From Pseudomonas crudilactis (lineage in GTDB: Bacteria > Pseudomonadota > Gammaproteobacteria > Pseudomonadales > Pseudomonadaceae): 64,000 nt of DNA. A program made the position numbers and the translations under genes. The stretch spans positions 1 to 64,000 of the forward strand of contig NZ_WXVV01000012.1 in NCBI RefSeq assembly GCF_013433315.1, given 5' to 3'. Below, piece after piece: positions 25,677 to 37,288 of the stretch. The notes below the pieces were generated by a model. That model was not told where the DNA came from. It ran no database searches and saw only the letters and a program-made list of their open reading frames with translations. Within the stretch, counting starts at the first letter, position 1; each line of letters opens with the position of its first letter.

Positions 25677-27364
25677 AGGCGCAGTTGATCCAACGCCTTG
25701 TTCAGCTCTGTGCGATGGCTGGCAATCTCCGCTGATTGCTGGCCGCCGAGCACGCTGGTGAAGTTGTGCAACCATTCGGCAATGTGCTCGCGTTGCTCGC
25801 CCAGACTCTGCATCCATGCCCGCTCCAGGCGGGCGAGCAACGTGCGGTTGGGCAGCGCGTCGCGTGGATGGACTTTCAGAGTAGACAGCCGGTTATGGCT
25901 GTCTCGGCGCGCTTGCTCGTCCAGGCCGGTGGGGCTGCGGTCGATGCTGTGACTGTGACGCTCGCCGGTTTCGAGCAGGGTAACGTCGACTTCGAGCAAA
26001 CCGTTGATGTCATAACTGAAGCGCACGTCCAGTTCCTGGATGTGTTCAGTGGGCGTCAACGTGACATCGAAAGCATCAATCAGAATGTTGTCGCAAACCC
26101 ACGGCCGTTCACCCTGATAGACGGCGATGCGCAGCACTGTTTGCTTGGGTTGGGTGGTGTAATAGCGTTCCACCCTTGAGGTCGGGATGACGGTGTTACG
26201 TTCGATGATCGGCGAAAACGCGCCGTTGATGCCTTTGCCACGCATGGTCGCAATGCCCAGCGTGTAAGGGCAGACATCGGTCAGAATCAGTTCTTCGACC
26301 GCCCCGTCACGCGCCTTGCACGCCGCTTGCGTCGCCGCGCCCAGCGCAACAATGGTATCCGGATCAAGATGTCGGTAAGGCAGGCGCCCGAACAGCGTGG
26401 CGACCATTTGCTGCACGGCGGGCATGCGCGTGGCGCCGCCGACCAGCACCAGGCTGTCGAGGTCGCGGGGCTTGAGTCGGGCATCGCGCAGCGCTTGTTC
26501 GATCGGCGCGCGCAAACGCGCCAGCAGCGGTTCCCAGATTTTTACCGCCGCCGCTTCGTCCAGTGACCATTCGAAGGTTTTGTCGGCGTGGCGCCAGCTC
26601 AGGTGTTGAGTGCCTTCGCCGAGTTTGCATTTGAGCTGCTCAAGCGCATCACCGAGGCTGGCCATGCTTTGCGCGTCGACCATTGCCGGGGTCAGTTGCC
26701 AGTGTTTCAGGCAGGCCTGCAACAGCGCAGCCGTGAAGTCTTCGCCGCCGAGAAAGTTGTCGCCGGTGGAGGCGTGCACTTCGATCAGCGGCAAAGCGTA
26801 TTCCAGCACCGTGACGTCGAAGGTGCCGCCGCCCAGATCGAAGATCAGCGTGCGTTCGAACTTCTGCTCATGCAGCCCGTAAGCCATGGCGGCGGCCGTG
26901 GGTTCGTTGATCAGGCGCGTCACCGAGAGCCCGGCCAGTTCGGCGGCGAACAGTGTGCGTTTGCGTTGTTCATCGCTGAAATACGCCGGGACGGAAATCA
27001 CCGCTTCCGTAACCGGGTGGCCGAGAAAGGCTTCGGCGTCCTGCTTGAGTGAACCGAGCACCAGCGCTGACAACTCTTCCGGACTGAACTGACGTGCCCC
27101 GAGCTGGACTTGTTTATCGCTGCCCATGAAGCGCTTGAACGCCGCAGCGCTGCGTTCCGGATGTGTGGTCAGGCGGGCGCGGGCAGCTTTGCCGACCAGA
27201 ATCGTGTCGTCTTCATCGAGGCTGATCACCGAGGGCGTCAGCACATCACCCAGGGCGTTGGGAATCAGGCGGGCCTGACCGTCCTGCCAGACGGCGATCA
27301 GACTGTTGGTGGTGCCAAGGTCGATGCCCAGCAGAGCCGGGCGGGGGAGGGTTGCATCCTGCAT
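25673..27364 (-). CDS. hscC: Hsp70-family chaperone, HscC type
   Basis: A 563-residue Hsp70, shorter than DnaK and matching HscC. ATPase motifs: [14 protein letters not shown] (phosphate 1), [16 protein letters not shown] (phosphate 2) and [16 protein letters not shown] (adenosine site). The substrate domain begins about residue 370 with the [10 protein letters not shown] linker region, and the C-terminal lid is short. It lacks a DnaK-like EEVD-type tail. It converges with the J-protein gene. HscC is a specialised Hsp70; clients are largely unknown. Confidence 0.92.
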   Translation of the reverse strand: MQDATLPRPALLGIDLGTTNSLIAVWQDGQARLIPNALGDVLTPSVISLDEDDTILVGKAARARLTTHPERSAAAFKRFMGSDKQVQLGARQFSPEELSALVLGSLKQDAEAFLGHPVTEAVISVPAYFSDEQRKRTLFAAELAGLSVTRLINEPTAAAMAYGLHEQKFERTLIFDLGGGTFDVTVLEYALPLIEVHASTGDNFLGGEDFTAALLQACLKHWQLTPAMVDAQSMASLGDALEQLKCKLGEGTQHLSWRHADKTFEWSLDEAAAVKIWEPLLARLRAPIEQALRDARLKPRDLDSLVLVGGATRMPAVQQMVATLFGRLPYRHLDPDTIVALGAATQAACKARDGAVEELILTDVCPYTLGIATMRGKGINGAFSPIIERNTVIPTSRVERYYTTQPKQTVLRIAVYQGERPWVCDNILIDAFDVTLTPTEHIQELDVRFSYDINGLLEVDVTLLETGERHSHSIDRSPTGLDEQARRDSHNRLSTLKVHPRDALPNRTLLARLERAWMQSLGEQREHIAEWLHNFTSVLGGQQSAEIASHRTELNKALDQLRL

Positions 27365-27450
27365 GTCAGATCTCGAAACGGCGCAAAAAACGCGACCCTA
27401 CAGGTTGGCGCAAATCGTGGCAATTGCGCTTCTGTTGCAACGTGCACCGG

Positions 27451-30400
27451 TTATGGCAGGAGCTTTTTCAGATCCTCCAGTGCAACCGGTCTGCTGTGCA
27501 GATAGCCTTGATACAAATGGCAGCCCAAACCCTGAAGGAACGCCAGTTGTTCCGGGGTTTCCACGCCCTCGGCAATCACCTCCAGCTCAAGGCTGCGCGC
27601 CATGGCGACGATTGCGCGGATGATCTCGGCATCGTTCGGATCGGTCGTCGCATCGCGAATAAACGACTGATCGATTTTCAGCGTGTCCACCGGCAGCCGT
27701 TTGAGGTAAGTCAGCGACGAATAACCGGTGCCGAAATCATCCATGGCGAAACTTACGCCGAGCTTTTTCAGCCGGCGCATTTTGCTGATGGTGTCTTCCA
27801 GATTCTGGATGACGATGCCTTCGGTGATCTCCAGTTTCAGTAGCGAACAGGGCAGGCCATGGCTGCTCATGCTGTGCTCGATGCGCTCGACAAAGTCGTT
27901 CTGGCGGAACTGTCGTGGACTGATATTCACGCACAGGCTGAAATTCAGCGGATCGACCAGCTTCAACGCAATCAGTTGTTTGAAGGCGTTGCAGGCTTCG
28001 TCGAGGATCCAGGTGCCGACTTCGAGAATCAGGCCGCTGTCTTCCAGCACTTTGATGAACTCGGTGGGTGACTGCGCGCCCAGCTCCGGGTGATTCCAGC
28101 GCACCAAGGCTTCGGCACCGATGATGCGGTTGTCGCGGGCGTCGACCTGCGGCTGAAAGTGCACGTTGAATTCACCGCGCGACAGCGCCAGGCGCAAGTC
28201 GGTCTCCATGCGCAGCCGTTCGCTGGCGGCTTTCTGCATGGTGTTGTGGTACATCTGCGTGGTGTTGCGCCCGGAATCCTTGGCCCGGTACAGGGCAATG
28301 TCGGCGCGTTTGAGCAGGTCGGTCGGCGTCGAGCCGTGATCGGGGATCAGCGCTACGCCAATGCTTGGCGTGACTTGCAGGCGCTGGCCGTCGAGGAACA
28401 TCGGTTCCGAGAGCAATTCACGCAGGGTGTCGGCCAGATTGCGCACTTGCGCGCTGACTTCATTGCGCGAGCCTTCGAGACCGCTGAGCAGCACGACAAA
28501 CTCGTCGCCACCGAGGCGCGCGACCGTGTCTTCCATGCGCACGCTGGCTTCGAGCCGCGCGGTGATGATCTTCAGCACCGTGTCGCCGACCGGGTGGCCG
28601 AGGGAATCGTTGATGTGCTTGAAGTGATCGAGGTCGAGAAACAGCAAGGCGCCGCGCAGGTTGTGGCGCTTGAGCAGGGCGATCTGCTGGCTCAGGCGAT
28701 CCATCAGCAGGGCGCGGTTGGGCAGGTTGGTCAGCGGGTCGTGATAGGCCAGATGTCGAATCTGCGCTTCGGCGTTTTTCAGCAGGCTGACGTCCCGCGC
28801 GGTCAGCAGCAGGCACGCGGTTTCATTGAGAGTGATCGGCTCGACCGAGACCTCCACCGTCAGAATTTCCCCGCGTTTGTTGCGCCCGAGCATTTCCTGG
28901 TGGTGTACGCGACCCTTGATCTGCAACTCGGCGAGTAACGCCGAACGCTGTTTCTCTTCAGCCCAAATACCCACCTGATAAACCGTTTTGCCCACGACCT
29001 CTTCGGCACGATAGCCAGTGAGACGGCAAAAACCGTCGTTGACCTCCAGATAACGCCCGGTGTCGCGCTCGGTAATGGTGATTGCGTCGGGACTGGAGTG
29101 GAACGCCTTGGCGAATTTCTCCTCACTGGCTTTCAGCGCCGCTTCCGAGCGCTGCTGCTGGGTAATGTCGCGCAGGGTGGTGACGATACAAGCCTGGTCG
29201 CCGACGCTGATCTGCCGGCTGGAAATCACACAGGTCAGCGACTGGCCGTCCTTGTGCTGGACGATGATCGCGACATTGCTCAAGCCCTGTTCGCGAATCA
29301 CCCGTTCAATCCGTTGCAGGCTTTTCGCCGAGGCGTCCCACAGGCCAATTTCTTCTGCGGTATGGCCGATGACGTCGGCGGCGCTCCAGCCGAACGTCTG
29401 GGTAAAGCTGTTATTGATCTCGATGAACTCGCCGCTGTCCTGGCGGGTGACGCAGATCGGGTCCGGGCTGACCTGGAACAGCGTGGCGAATTTCTCTTCC
29501 GAGGCCACCAGCCGCTGTTCACGCTCGACCTGATCGGTGATGTCGAGCAGTGTGCCGGCCATGCGCAGCGGTGCGCCGTCGTCGTCGCGGTAGAGGCGGG
29601 CGCGGCTTTCCAGATAGCGCGAACTGCCGTCCGGCAATTGCACGCGATAGGTCAGTTGATAATTGCCCGCCGGGCCTTCGCGCAGGCTGCGGTAGGCGTC
29701 GCGCATGCTGTCGCGCTCTTCGCCGGGCACGCCTTCGAAAAACTCTTCGAATGATTCATGAAAAGGTTTCGGTTCCAGCCCGTGCAATTGCGCGGCCCGC
29801 GCTGAACCGTAGAGCATGCCGCTGGGGATGTGCCAGTCCCAGGTGCCGAGCTGTGCCGAGTCCAGTGCCAGATCGAGGCGTTCCTGGCTGTCCTTCAAGG
29901 CGTGTTCGGCGGCTTTGCGTTCGGTGGTGTCGAGGAAGGTGCTGAGCAGATACGGCTGGCCTTCGAGCTCGACTTTCTGCGCACTGAGAATGCCGTCGTG
30001 AATCTGCCCGTTGCTGGCGCGAAACTGCACCTCCATGCTGATCAATTCGCCCTTGGTGTTGGTCTTCTTGACCAGTTCGCCGCGCTGTTCGGGGTGCACC
30101 CACAGGCCCAGTTCCAGCGTGGTGCGGCCAATAGCGCTTTGTACCGGCCAGCCGAACAGGCTTTCGAAATACTGGTTGGCCTCACTGATCAGGCCGTCTT
30201 CCTGGCGGGTGAGCAAAACCATGTTGGGGCATAGGTGAAATAGTGTGGCGAAACGTTTCTCCGAGCTGCTCAGCGCTTGCTCGCGTTGGCGCTGGTGGGT
30301 GATTTCGCGAATCACCCCGATCATTCGGGGGCGGCCGTTTTTGTCCGGCAGCAGACTCCCGCTGATCTCCAGCCAGTGCAGGCTGCCGTCAGGCCATTGG

Positions 30401-30729
30401 ATGCGGTGGTGCATGGCTTGCTCCAGCGGCGCACCGGCAATCACCGCGTGGAAGGCGCGCACGGTTTTCGCGCGGTCTTCCGGAGGCAATAAATCGAGGT
30501 ATTCGAGGTCTTCCGGCAACGGCTGGCGTGGATCGAAGCCGAACAACGCCTGAGTGCCCCGTGACCAACTGATCTGCCCGCGCTCGATGTCCCAATACCA
30601 GGCGCCGAGCCGCGCGCCGTTGAGCGCCGCCAGCAATTGCGGCGCACTCTCCCAGCTCTGCTCGGAATGACGCGGGTCAATCGCCTGAATACGCGGCATC
30701 GGCGGAGTTCGGTCAACAGATTTCGGCAT
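27451..30729 (-). CDS. five-PAS GGDEF-EAL cyclic-di-GMP enzyme
   Basis: About 1092 residues, no membrane helix. Five PAS/PAC units fill roughly residues 20-650, with repeats such as SEEKFATLFQVSPDPICV and SEEKFAKAFHSSPDAITI. The GGDEF domain has an intact ARLGGDEFVVLL and an upstream inhibitory RMED (RxxD) site. The EAL domain keeps GAEALVRWNHP, KLEITEG, MDDFGTGYSSL and VIAEGVETPEQ. Both synthase and phosphodiesterase activity are therefore possible. Start chosen at ATG 30729; in-frame ATGs at 30759 and 30699 also exist. The ligand of the PAS array is unknown. Confidence 0.93.
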   Translation of the reverse strand: MPKSVDRTPPMPRIQAIDPRHSEQSWESAPQLLAALNGARLGAWYWDIERGQISWSRGTQALFGFDPRQPLPEDLEYLDLLPPEDRAKTVRAFHAVIAGAPLEQAMHHRIQWPDGSLHWLEISGSLLPDKNGRPRMIGVIREITHQRQREQALSSSEKRFATLFHLCPNMVLLTRQEDGLISEANQYFESLFGWPVQSAIGRTTLELGLWVHPEQRGELVKKTNTKGELISMEVQFRASNGQIHDGILSAQKVELEGQPYLLSTFLDTTERKAAEHALKDSQERLDLALDSAQLGTWDWHIPSGMLYGSARAAQLHGLEPKPFHESFEEFFEGVPGEERDSMRDAYRSLREGPAGNYQLTYRVQLPDGSSRYLESRARLYRDDDGAPLRMAGTLLDITDQVEREQRLVASEEKFATLFQVSPDPICVTRQDSGEFIEINNSFTQTFGWSAADVIGHTAEEIGLWDASAKSLQRIERVIREQGLSNVAIIVQHKDGQSLTCVISSRQISVGDQACIVTTLRDITQQQRSEAALKASEEKFAKAFHSSPDAITITERDTGRYLEVNDGFCRLTGYRAEEVVGKTVYQVGIWAEEKQRSALLAELQIKGRVHHQEMLGRNKRGEILTVEVSVEPITLNETACLLLTARDVSLLKNAEAQIRHLAYHDPLTNLPNRALLMDRLSQQIALLKRHNLRGALLFLDLDHFKHINDSLGHPVGDTVLKIITARLEASVRMEDTVARLGGDEFVVLLSGLEGSRNEVSAQVRNLADTLRELLSEPMFLDGQRLQVTPSIGVALIPDHGSTPTDLLKRADIALYRAKDSGRNTTQMYHNTMQKAASERLRMETDLRLALSRGEFNVHFQPQVDARDNRIIGAEALVRWNHPELGAQSPTEFIKVLEDSGLILEVGTWILDEACNAFKQLIALKLVDPLNFSLCVNISPRQFRQNDFVERIEHSMSSHGLPCSLLKLEITEGIVIQNLEDTISKMRRLKKLGVSFAMDDFGTGYSSLTYLKRLPVDTLKIDQSFIRDATTDPNDAEIIRAIVAMARSLELEVIAEGVETPEQLAFLQGLGCHLYQGYLHSRPVALEDLKKLLP

Positions 30730-30803
30730 TGTGGACAGGCCTTGAGCTGATGGTGTCATTAGGCACAGGGGCAGCGGCTCTATAGGAGTAGCACAAGTTG
30801 GCC

Positions 30804-31688
30804 TCAAGTCCCTGGCAGATCGAGTTGTGCGTCCAGCAATGCCATAAAGGCTCTCGCCGCATTCGATAGCGTCCGTTCGGTATGCAGGATATAGCCTAGC
30901 TGGCGAGTGAGTTGTATGCCCGGTAAAGCGATGCTCGCCACCTGATCATCGAGCATGGTGCGCGGCAAAACGCTCCAGGCCAGGCCAATCGACACCATCA
31001 TCTTGATGGTTTCCAGGTAGTTGGTGCTCATGGCGATGTTCGGCGTCAGGCCCTGGGCCTCGAACAAGCGTTGGACGATGTGGTGCGTGAAGGTGTTGCC
31101 ACCGGGGAAAACCGCCGGATGACCGGCGATGTCCGCCAGATTGACGGGGCCATTGCTGATCAGCGAATGCTCAGGGGCAACCACGAAATCCAGCGGGTCG
31201 TCCCACACCGGCGTGGCTTTGACCAGTGCGTGCGGCTCTGGCGCCAGGGTGATGACCGCCAGTTCGGCGCGGCCATGGAGAATTTCCTCGTAGGCCACTT
31301 CCGAATCTAGGAACTGAATATCCAGCGCCACCTGTGGGTAACGGCGGGTGAATTCCCTTAATAGAGGCGGCAAACGGTGCAGGCCAATGTGGTGACTGGT
31401 GGCCAGCGTCAGGCGACCGCTGACTTCGCCGGTGAGGTTGGTCAGGGCGCGGCGGGTGTCATCCAGCACGTTGAGAATCTGATAAGCCCGTGGCAACAGG
31501 GCGCGGCCGGCCTCGGTCAGGCCGACTTCACGGCCCAGTCGATCGAATAGGCGCACCTTCAATTGCTGCTCCAGCCCGGCGATGCGTTTGCTGATCGCCG
31601 GCTGCGTCAGATGCAGACGTTCGCCGGCGCCGGAGAAGCTGCCGGTCTCGGCAATCGCGATAAAAGCGTTGAGGTTGGCCAGATCCAT
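30804..31688 (-). CDS. LysR-family transcriptional regulator divergent from leuC
   Basis: A 294-residue LysR protein starting MDLANLNAFIAIAETGSFSG, with the helix-turn-helix ERLHLTQPAISKRIAGLEQQ. It faces away from leuC across 140 bases, as in P. aeruginosa from memory, and may regulate the leu genes. Longer in-frame starts exist but would precede the usual LysR N-terminus. Effector unknown. Confidence 0.93.
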   Translation of the reverse strand: MDLANLNAFIAIAETGSFSGAGERLHLTQPAISKRIAGLEQQLKVRLFDRLGREVGLTEAGRALLPRAYQILNVLDDTRRALTNLTGEVSGRLTLATSHHIGLHRLPPLLREFTRRYPQVALDIQFLDSEVAYEEILHGRAELAVITLAPEPHALVKATPVWDDPLDFVVAPEHSLISNGPVNLADIAGHPAVFPGGNTFTHHIVQRLFEAQGLTPNIAMSTNYLETIKMMVSIGLAWSVLPRTMLDDQVASIALPGIQLTRQLGYILHTERTLSNAARAFMALLDAQLDLPGT

Positions 31689-31828
31689 GTTCGTATTCCA
31701 GTTGGTTATCCAAAGCATAAAAAATATGAATTTGAGTTATTTAATCTAACCCCATAGGATCGGCCTCACAAGCCAAAGGGTTATTGATAAGCCCAGGGCA
31801 TAGAAACAAGCTGATGAGGAACCGTCTG

Positions 31829-33247
31829 ATGGCCGGCAAAACGCTCTACGACAAGCTCTGGGATTCGCATTTGGTCAAGCAGCGCGACGATGGCTCGGCG
31901 CTGATCTATATCGATCGTCATATCATTCACGAAGTGACTTCGCCGCAAGCCTTTGAAGGCCTGCGTCTGGCCGGGCGCAAGCCTTGGCGCATCGATGCCA
32001 ACATCGCGACCCCGGACCACAACGTACCAACGACTCCTGAGCGCAAGGGCGGCATCGAAGCCATTGCCGACCAGGTCTCGCGTTTGCAGGTTCAGACCCT
32101 CGATGACAACTGTGATGAATACGGCATCGTCGAGTTCAAGATGAACGACGTCCGCCAAGGCATCGTCCACGTCATCAGCCCGGAGCAGGGCGCGACCTTG
32201 CCGGGCATGACCGTGGTCTGCGGCGACTCGCACACATCGACCCACGGCGCGTTCGGCGCTCTGGCGCACGGTATCGGCACTTCCGAGGTCGAGCACGTGC
32301 TCGCCACCCAGTGCCTGGTCGCCAAGAAAATGAGAAACATGTTGGTGCGCGTTGAAGGGCAGTTGCCGTTCGGCGTGACCGCCAAGGACATCGTTCTCGC
32401 GGTGATCGGCAAGATCGGCACTGCCGGCGGTAACGGCCACGCCATCGAATTCGCTGGCAGCGCGATCCGCGACTTGTCCGTCGAAGGCCGCATGACCATC
32501 TGCAACATGTCCATCGAAGCTGGTGCCCGCGTCGGTCTGGTGGCGGCGGATCAGAAGACTGTCGACTATGTGAAAGGCCGCCCATTCGCCCCGAAAGGCG
32601 CGGAATGGGACATGGCCGTCGAAGCCTGGAAAGATCTGGTCTCCGACGCCGATGCCAAGTTCGATACCGTGGTTGAACTCGACGCTGCGCAGATCAAGCC
32701 GCAAGTCAGCTGGGGCACTTCGCCGGAAATGGTATTGGCCGTTGATCAGAACGTGCCGGACCCGGCCAAAGAGATGGATCTGGTCAAACGCGACTCGATC
32801 GTCCGTGCCTTGAAATACATGGGTTTGACCGCCAATCAGGCGATCACCGACATTCAGCTGGATCGCGTGTTCATCGGTTCCTGCACCAACTCGCGTATCG
32901 AAGACTTGCGCGCTGCGGCAGTGATTGCCAAGGGCCGCAAAGTCGCTTCGACCATCAAGCAAGCGATCGTGGTGCCGGGCTCGGGTCTGGTCAAGGCGCA
33001 GGCGGAGGCCGAAGGTCTCGACAAGATTTTCCTCGAAGCCGGTTTCGAATGGCGTGAGCCGGGTTGCTCGATGTGCCTGGCGATGAACCCGGACCGTTTG
33101 GAGTCCGGCGAGCATTGCGCCTCGACGTCCAACCGTAACTTCGAAGGCCGTCAGGGCGCCGGTGGCCGCACCCACCTCGTCAGCCCGGCCATGGCGGCTG
33201 CGGCAGCGGTGAACGGTCGTTTCATCGACGTTCGTGAATTGATCTAA
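31829..33247 (+). CDS. leuC: 3-isopropylmalate dehydratase large subunit
   Basis: A 472-residue aconitase-family subunit. Iron-sulphur cluster cysteines appear in [14 protein letters not shown] and in [13 protein letters not shown]. Together with LeuD it isomerises 2-isopropylmalate to 3-isopropylmalate in leucine synthesis. The ATG at 31829 with upstream GAGGA starts [16 protein letters not shown]. leuD follows after 11 bases. Confidence 0.98.
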   Translation: MAGKTLYDKLWDSHLVKQRDDGSALIYIDRHIIHEVTSPQAFEGLRLAGRKPWRIDANIATPDHNVPTTPERKGGIEAIADQVSRLQVQTLDDNCDEYGIVEFKMNDVRQGIVHVISPEQGATLPGMTVVCGDSHTSTHGAFGALAHGIGTSEVEHVLATQCLVAKKMRNMLVRVEGQLPFGVTAKDIVLAVIGKIGTAGGNGHAIEFAGSAIRDLSVEGRMTICNMSIEAGARVGLVAADQKTVDYVKGRPFAPKGAEWDMAVEAWKDLVSDADAKFDTVVELDAAQIKPQVSWGTSPEMVLAVDQNVPDPAKEMDLVKRDSIVRALKYMGLTANQAITDIQLDRVFIGSCTNSRIEDLRAAAVIAKGRKVASTIKQAIVVPGSGLVKAQAEAEGLDKIFLEAGFEWREPGCSMCLAMNPDRLESGEHCASTSNRNFEGRQGAGGRTHLVSPAMAAAAAVNGRFIDVRELI

Positions 33248-33258
33248 AGGAGCGCAGC

Positions 33259-33903
33259 ATGAAAGCTTTTACCCAGCACACTGGTCTTGTCGCGCCTTTG
33301 GATCGTGCCAACGTCGACACCGACCAAATCATTCCCAAACAGTTCTTGAAGTCGATCAAGCGCACCGGTTTCGGCCCGAACCTGTTCGATGAATGGCGTT
33401 ACCTCGATGTTGGTCAGCCGTATCAGGACAACTCCAAGCGCCCGTTGAACAAGGACTTCGTGCTCAACGCCGAGCGTTATCAAGGCGCCAGCGTGTTGCT
33501 GGCCCGTGAGAACTTCGGTTGCGGCTCCAGCCGTGAACACGCGCCATGGGCGCTGGAAGAATACGGTTTCCGCAGCATCATCGCGCCGAGCTACGCCGAC
33601 ATTTTCTTCAACAACAGCTTCAAGAACGGCTTGCTGCCGATCATCTTGAGCGACGCTGAAGTCGATGAGTTGTTCAAGCAGGTCGAGGCTGAGCCGGGCT
33701 ATCAATTGCAGGTCGATCTGCAAGCGCAGACCGTGACCCGTCCGGATGGCAAGGTGTACAGCTTCGAGATCGATGCGTTCCGCAAGCACTGCCTGTTGAA
33801 TGGTCTGGACGATATTGGTTTGACCTTGCAGGACGGTGATGCGATTGCGACGTTTGAGGCCAAGCATCGGGTTAGCCAGCCGTGGTTGTTCCGCGACGCA
33901 TAA
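33259..33903 (+). CDS. leuD: 3-isopropylmalate dehydratase small subunit
   Basis: A 214-residue swivel-domain subunit. It has [19 protein letters not shown] near the N-terminus and [16 protein letters not shown], the conserved small-subunit motif. Partner of LeuC in leucine synthesis. A strong AAGGAG precedes the ATG. A REP pair separates it from the methyltransferase gene. Confidence 0.98.
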   Translation: MKAFTQHTGLVAPLDRANVDTDQIIPKQFLKSIKRTGFGPNLFDEWRYLDVGQPYQDNSKRPLNKDFVLNAERYQGASVLLARENFGCGSSREHAPWALEEYGFRSIIAPSYADIFFNNSFKNGLLPIILSDAEVDELFKQVEAEPGYQLQVDLQAQTVTRPDGKVYSFEIDAFRKHCLLNGLDDIGLTLQDGDAIATFEAKHRVSQPWLFRDA

Positions 33904-33937
33904 GCAACTTTTGAATTGATGCAGTTCAGGCTGGCCT

Positions 33938-34008
33938 CTTCGCGAGCAAGCTCGCTCCCACAGGGGAATGCATTTCAAGTGTGGGAGCGAGCTTGCTCGC
34001 GAAGGCGT
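33938..34008. repeat. REP-type inverted pair inside the leu cluster
   Basis: Two facing copies of the GTGGGAGCGAGCTTGCTCGCG class are inserted between leuD and the methyltransferase gene. A hairpin here could weaken read-through into leuB or protect the upstream mRNA. Confidence 0.9.
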
Positions 34009-34050
34009 TAGTCCAGGCAATAAAAGGCTAAAACCCAGAAGGATGTGACC

Positions 34051-34818
34051 ATGACCAGCACCGCCCAGCACACTCAGGTCGTACAAAAGCAATTCGGTGA
34101 ACAGGCCGCCGCCTACCTGAGCAGCGCCGTTCACGCTCAAGGCACCGAGTTCGCCCTGCTACAGGCTGAGCTGAAAGGGCAGGGCAGCGCCCGGGTGCTG
34201 GATCTGGGCTGCGGCGCCGGTCACGTCAGTTTTCACGTGGCACCGCTGGTCAGGGAAGTGGTCGCCTACGACCTGTCGCAGCAAATGCTCGACGTGGTCG
34301 CCGCCGCTGCCGTTGATCGCGGCATAAGCAACATTGCCACGGTCAACGGCGCCGCCGAGCGTCTGCCGTTTGCCGATGGCGAGTTCGACTTCGTGTTCAG
34401 CCGTTATTCGGCGCATCACTGGAGCGATCTCGGCGTGGCCCTGCGCGAAGTGCGTCGGGTGTTGAAGCCGGACGGTGTGGCGGCGTTCGTTGATGTGTTG
34501 TCACCGGGCAGTCCGTTGTTCGACACTTACCTGCAAAGCGTCGAGGTGCTGCGTGACACCAGTCATGTGCGCGATTATTCCGCCGCCGAATGGCTGCGTC
34601 AGGTCAGCGAGGCCGGTTTGCATGTAAGCAGTACCACGCGTCAGCGCCTGCGTCTGGAGTACACCAGTTGGGTTGAACGCATGCGCACGCCTGAAGTGAT
34701 GCGCGCCGCGATCCGCCAGTTGCAGCAGTCGATGGGCCAAGAAGTGCGTGAATATTTTGAGATTGATGCCGACGGCTCGTTCAGTACAGATGTAATCGTA
34801 TTGATGGCTGAGCGATAA
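34051..34818 (+). CDS. class I SAM-dependent methyltransferase
   Basis: A 255-residue methyltransferase of the UbiE/Methyltransf_11 type. Motif I is VLDLGCGAGHVSF, the acidic end of strand 2 is VVAYDLSQQML, motif II lies near PFADGEFDFVFSRYSAHHW and post-motif RRVLKPDGVAAF follows. The ATG at 34051 has AGAAGGA seven bases upstream. It sits between leuD and leuB, as a conserved hypothetical gene does in P. aeruginosa from memory. Substrate unknown. Confidence 0.93.
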   Translation: MTSTAQHTQVVQKQFGEQAAAYLSSAVHAQGTEFALLQAELKGQGSARVLDLGCGAGHVSFHVAPLVREVVAYDLSQQMLDVVAAAAVDRGISNIATVNGAAERLPFADGEFDFVFSRYSAHHWSDLGVALREVRRVLKPDGVAAFVDVLSPGSPLFDTYLQSVEVLRDTSHVRDYSAAEWLRQVSEAGLHVSSTTRQRLRLEYTSWVERMRTPEVMRAAIRQLQQSMGQEVREYFEIDADGSFSTDVIVLMAER

Positions 34819-34872
34819 GAATTTTTCCGGGCGCGCCTAAGTTGGCGCACCGACTGAAGACACGAGGAAAGC

Positions 34873-35955
<1,083 letters not shown>

Positions 35956-36021
35956 TCTCTCGGGCCCGCTGCGAAATTCAATACAAAGCAGCGGCCCACT
36001 TTTCAAGAAGGTGTAGTTGCG

Positions 36022-37134
36022 ATGAAACGTGTAGGTCTGATCGGTTGGCGCGGGATGGTCGGTTCCGTGCTCATGCAGCGGATGCTGGAAGAGCAGGATT
36101 TCGATCTAATCGAGCCGGTGTTTTTCACCACGTCCAACGTCGGTGGCCAAGGCCCGTCCGTGGGCAAGGACATTGCTCCGCTCAAGGATGCTTACAGCAT
36201 TGACGAGCTGAAGACCCTCGACGTGATTCTGACCTGCCAGGGCGGCGACTACACCAGCGAAGTGTTCCCCAAGCTGCGCGAAGCCGGCTGGCAGGGTTAC
36301 TGGATCGACGCGGCCTCGAGCCTGCGCATGAACGATGACGCGGTGATCATTCTCGATCCGGTCAACCGCAAGGTCATCGACCAGCAGCTCGACGCGGGCA
36401 CCAAGAACTACATCGGCGGCAACTGCACCGTCAGCCTGATGCTGATGGGCCTGGGCGGTCTGTTCGAAGCCGGTCTGGTCGAGTGGATGAGCGCCATGAC
36501 CTATCAGGCGGCCTCCGGTGCCGGCGCGCAGAACATGCGTGAACTGATCAAGCAAATGGGCGCGACCCACGCTGCTGTCGCCGATCAACTGGCTGATCCG
36601 GCCAGTGCGATCCTCGACATCGACCGTCGCGTGGCCGATGCCATGCGCAGCGAAGCGTACCCGACCGAAAACTTCGGCGTACCGCTGGCCGGCAGCCTGA
36701 TCCCGTGGATCGACAAGGAACTGCCGAACGGCCAGAGCCGCGAAGAGTGGAAAGCCCAGGCCGAGACCAACAAGATCCTCGGTCGCTTCAAGAGCCCGAT
36801 CCCGGTCGACGGCATCTGCGTGCGCATCGGCGCCATGCGTTGCCACAGCCAGGCGCTGACCATCAAGCTGAACAAAGACGTGCCGATCGCCGATATCGAA
36901 GGGCTGATCAGCCAGCACAACCCTTGGGTCAAGCTGGTACCGAACCAGCGCGAAATCAGCATGCAGGAGCTGAGCCCGACCAAGGTCACCGGCACCCTGA
37001 ATGTTCCGGTCGGTCGTCTGCGCAAGCTGAACATGGGTTCGCAGTTCGTCGGTGCCTTCACCGTTGGCGACCAACTGCTGTGGGGCGCGGCCGAGCCGCT
37101 GCGTCGCATGTTGCGGATTTTGCTTGAGCGTTGA
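36022..37134 (+). CDS. asd: aspartate-semialdehyde dehydrogenase
   Basis: A 370-residue enzyme. It starts [20 protein letters not shown] with the NADP-binding loop. The catalytic Cys is in [14 protein letters not shown], and [16 protein letters not shown] has the His/Arg substrate site. It reduces aspartyl phosphate to aspartate semialdehyde, the branch point to lysine, threonine, methionine and diaminopimelate. AGAAGG precedes the ATG. Confidence 0.98.
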   Translation: MKRVGLIGWRGMVGSVLMQRMLEEQDFDLIEPVFFTTSNVGGQGPSVGKDIAPLKDAYSIDELKTLDVILTCQGGDYTSEVFPKLREAGWQGYWIDAASSLRMNDDAVIILDPVNRKVIDQQLDAGTKNYIGGNCTVSLMLMGLGGLFEAGLVEWMSAMTYQAASGAGAQNMRELIKQMGATHAAVADQLADPASAILDIDRRVADAMRSEAYPTENFGVPLAGSLIPWIDKELPNGQSREEWKAQAETNKILGRFKSPIPVDGICVRIGAMRCHSQALTIKLNKDVPIADIEGLISQHNPWVKLVPNQREISMQELSPTKVTGTLNVPVGRLRKLNMGSQFVGAFTVGDQLLWGAAEPLRRMLRILLER

Positions 37135-37153
37135 TTGCTTGAAGTAATGAAAG

Positions 37154-37186
37154 AACCCGTGCCTTGAAAGGGGTGCGGGTTTTTTT
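37154..37186 (+). terminator. terminator of asd
   Basis: ACCCGTGCC pairs with GGGTGCGGGT (with G-U pairs) around TTGAAAG and is followed by TTTTTTT. Confidence 0.85.
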
Positions 37187-37288
37187 ATGCCTGGAGTTTC
37201 CAGGCACCGCAAATGTCGGGCAGAAATTGCCTGTGCGCCAGTCACCCGGTAAAGTGCCGCTCCCCCCGTTTCGCCAGAGGCTCGCACC

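Noticed and set aside
31781..33175. 464-codon minus-strand frame over leuC
   Set aside because: Shadow frame; leuC on the plus strand is certain.
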